The position numbers and the translations under genes are program-made. A model generated the notes under the pieces. The model was not told the origin of the DNA and did not search any database. It saw nothing but the letters and a program-made list of their open reading frames with translations. Shown here in pieces: positions 4,384 through 5,461 of a DNA stretch of 5,461 nucleotides (its first letter is position 1; each line of letters begins with the position of its first letter). Origin of the DNA: Actinobacteria bacterium UBA3086 (GTDB lineage Bacteria; Actinomycetota; Coriobacteriia; Anaerosomatales; UBA3086). The DNA is taken from positions 239-5,699 of the forward strand of contig DFBG01000049.1 of NCBI GenBank assembly GCA_002367305.1, read 5' to 3'.

Positions 4384-5142
4384 GTGGCCCTCGAGGGCAA
4401 CCTGAAAGATTTCTCGCTCGCGGACATGTTCCGTCTGCTCGCGTCCGGAAAAAAGACCGGAACGCTGTACATGGAGCGGGACGATGACGTGGCGGGACGG
4501 ATCTGCTTCGACAAGGGGCGGGTCTTCTTTGCCAGTTCCAACTGGAATCGCGAATCCTTGGGAAAACGTCTGGTCAAGACGGGTGTGATATCCCAGAAGC
4601 AACTTCGTCAGGCTCTTGGTCTCCAGAAGATTCAGAAGAAGGAGAAGGCTGGCCGACGCTTGGGTCAGATTCTGGTCGACGAGGGCTATCTCGAGTCCAA
4701 GGTGCTCGAGAACTTCATTCAAGACCAAATCAACGACACCCTGTTCGATCTCTTCCGCTGGGAAGAGGGACAGCTCCGGTTTGAGTCCGATGACCTCTGC
4801 GAGGAGGAGGACATCGGTATCTCGGTCTCGGTTGAGAACATCATCATGGAGTCATCTCGCCGCTTGGATCTCTGGAATCGGATTCGCGAGAAGATACCCA
4901 CCATGGACACCGAGTTCATCATGGCGTCAGCACCGGGGGACAAGTCCCTCGAGATCCATCTCAAGCCCAAGGAGTGGATGCTCCTCTGTTATTTGCACGG
5001 GGGCCGTTCGGTGAAGGAGCTCGTTGAGCTCACCGGCTACAACGATTTCGACACTGCCAAGATTCTCTACGGCATGTTCTCGGCCGGGCTCATCGAGAAG
5101 CTGGATTCTCTCGATGAGGAAGCCATCGCGGCGGGGAGCTAG
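4384..5142 (+). CDS. PATAN/DUF4388 protein with tandem MshEN-like motifs and C-terminal winged-helix-like region
   Basis: A 252-residue soluble signalling protein. The opening (Leu-Glu-Gly-Asn-Leu, then Phe-Ser-Leu-Ala-Asp-Met-Phe-Arg-Leu-Leu, 3-19) and the Thr-Gly-Thr-Leu and Asp-Lys-Gly-Arg-Val-Phe-Phe-Ala strands (25-50) are the N-terminal half of a PATAN/DUF4388 domain. The domain resumes near 118-134 (Leu-Phe-Asp-Leu-Phe-Arg-Trp-Glu-Glu-Gly-Gln-Leu). Between them, residues 58-81 and 92-115 both follow the 24-residue LG..LV..G.(I/L)....L...(L/I)..Q pattern of MshEN domains, known c-di-GMP receptors of GspE/MshE-type ATPases. Residues about 195-240 resemble a winged helix. There is no receiver domain, unlike PatA. 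Translation starts with GTG at 4384 behind AGGAGG. cheR follows after 6 bases, so the two are probably co-transcribed and linked in function. PATAN assignment is good; c-di-GMP binding is inferred. Confidence 0.86.
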   Translation: MALEGNLKDFSLADMFRLLASGKKTGTLYMERDDDVAGRICFDKGRVFFASSNWNRESLGKRLVKTGVISQKQLRQALGLQKIQKKEKAGRRLGQILVDEGYLESKVLENFIQDQINDTLFDLFRWEEGQLRFESDDLCEEEDIGISVSVENIIMESSRRLDLWNRIREKIPTMDTEFIMASAPGDKSLEIHLKPKEWMLLCYLHGGRSVKELVELTGYNDFDTAKILYGMFSAGLIEKLDSLDEEAIAAGS

Positions 5143-5148
5143 AACGCC

Positions 5149-5461
5149 ATGCAGGACAGCGGCGCATCACTGGCAAAAAACCTCACAACAGATGAGTTCG
5201 AGAGGTTCCGCGACTATATCCATCAGCATTCCGGCATCTATCTCGAGGAGATGAAGGCGGATTCGCTGCGTATCTCGCTCATCACCCGGGCGACGCGATT
5301 CGCATTTCCGACTCTGCGGGAGTACTACGACCTGCTGACATCAAGCGAGTCCGAGTTCAAGGAACTCATGAATCTCGTGACCATCAACGAGACGAGCTTC
5401 TTTCGATTCCCGGCCCAGTTCGAGGCGCTTCGCAAGCACGTGGTGCCGGAGATTCTTGATG
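5149..5461 (+). CDS. cheR: CheR-type chemoreceptor glutamate methyltransferase, C-terminus cut by window edge
   Basis: The first 104 residues of a CheR-family protein, which uses S-adenosylmethionine to methylate glutamates on chemoreceptor-type proteins. The helical N-terminal domain (about 12-75; Leu-Thr-Thr-Asp-Glu-Phe, Ser-Gly-Ile-Tyr-Leu, and Arg-Ile-Ser near 41-43) is followed by the hallmark Asn-Glu-Thr-Ser-Phe-Phe-Arg at 80-86. This marks the start of the methyltransferase domain and helps bind the cofactor. Most of the catalytic domain lies beyond the window. The ATG at 5149 is 6 bases after the preceding stop, with GGGGAG 10 bases upstream inside that gene's end. In the visible context it partners a PATAN/DUF4388 gene rather than cheB, cheW or a receptor; those could lie further right. 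It may serve a chemosensory-like pathway for motility, pili or surface behaviour. Identity is secure; the pathway is not visible. Confidence 0.93.
   Translation, partial: MQDSGASLAKNLTTDEFERFRDYIHQHSGIYLEEMKADSLRISLITRATRFAFPTLREYYDLLTSSESEFKELMNLVTINETSFFRFPAQFEALRKHVVPEILD

Noticed and set aside
3999..4577. A 192-codon minus-strand frame, and one at 4288-4728.
   Set aside because: They overlap the flavoprotein and PATAN genes, which have clear motifs and ribosome sites, and they also run across the candidate promoter region.

Overview
The window looks like part of the chromosome of a GC-rich bacterium, probably an anaerobe with sulfur-based energy metabolism. Genes are tightly packed, Shine-Dalgarno sites are strong (AAGGAGG, AGGAGG), and two of the genes start with GTG. 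The sulfur-relay genes, menaquinone-type membrane electron-transfer genes, a Lys/Ala/Arg-rich protein tail and a PATAN/DUF4388 protein beside cheR would fit a Coriobacteriia-like actinobacterium. A deltaproteobacterial-type anaerobe cannot be excluded. No rRNA, tRNA, CRISPR array or mobile element was seen.

Left part, minus strand, read from 2838 down to 1: an apparent sulfur-transfer and electron-transfer operon. The order is an ArsR-family regulator, a DsrE2-like sulfurtransferase, TusA, a NarI/DsrM-like di-heme cytochrome b membrane subunit, and a DsrK/HdrD-like iron-sulfur protein cut by the left edge. Gaps are 60, 84, 24 and 1 bases. GC-rich hairpins lie in the two larger gaps. The reading I favour is that TusA and DsrE2 pass sulfane sulfur as protein persulfides, while the b-type subunit and the Fe-S subunit couple thiol/disulfide or persulfide redox chemistry to the quinone pool. 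The regulator would tune this to sulfur or thiol status.

Middle part: an AT-rich stretch upstream of the regulator gene probably holds its promoter and operator. Next, still on the minus strand, is an unrecognised 166-residue protein with one N-terminal membrane helix and a long, very basic, low-complexity tail. Divergent from it, on the plus strand, is a NimA-type flavoprotein of the pyridoxamine-phosphate-oxidase-like superfamily.

Right part, plus strand: a PATAN/DUF4388 protein that carries two tandem MshEN-like motifs (a known c-di-GMP-binding signature), followed after 6 bases by cheR, cut by the right edge. Upstream of this pair, a perfect 10-bp inverted repeat brackets a candidate extended -10 promoter. 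This end looks like a signalling module, with a possible c-di-GMP input and a chemotaxis-type methyltransferase, unrelated to the sulfur operon.
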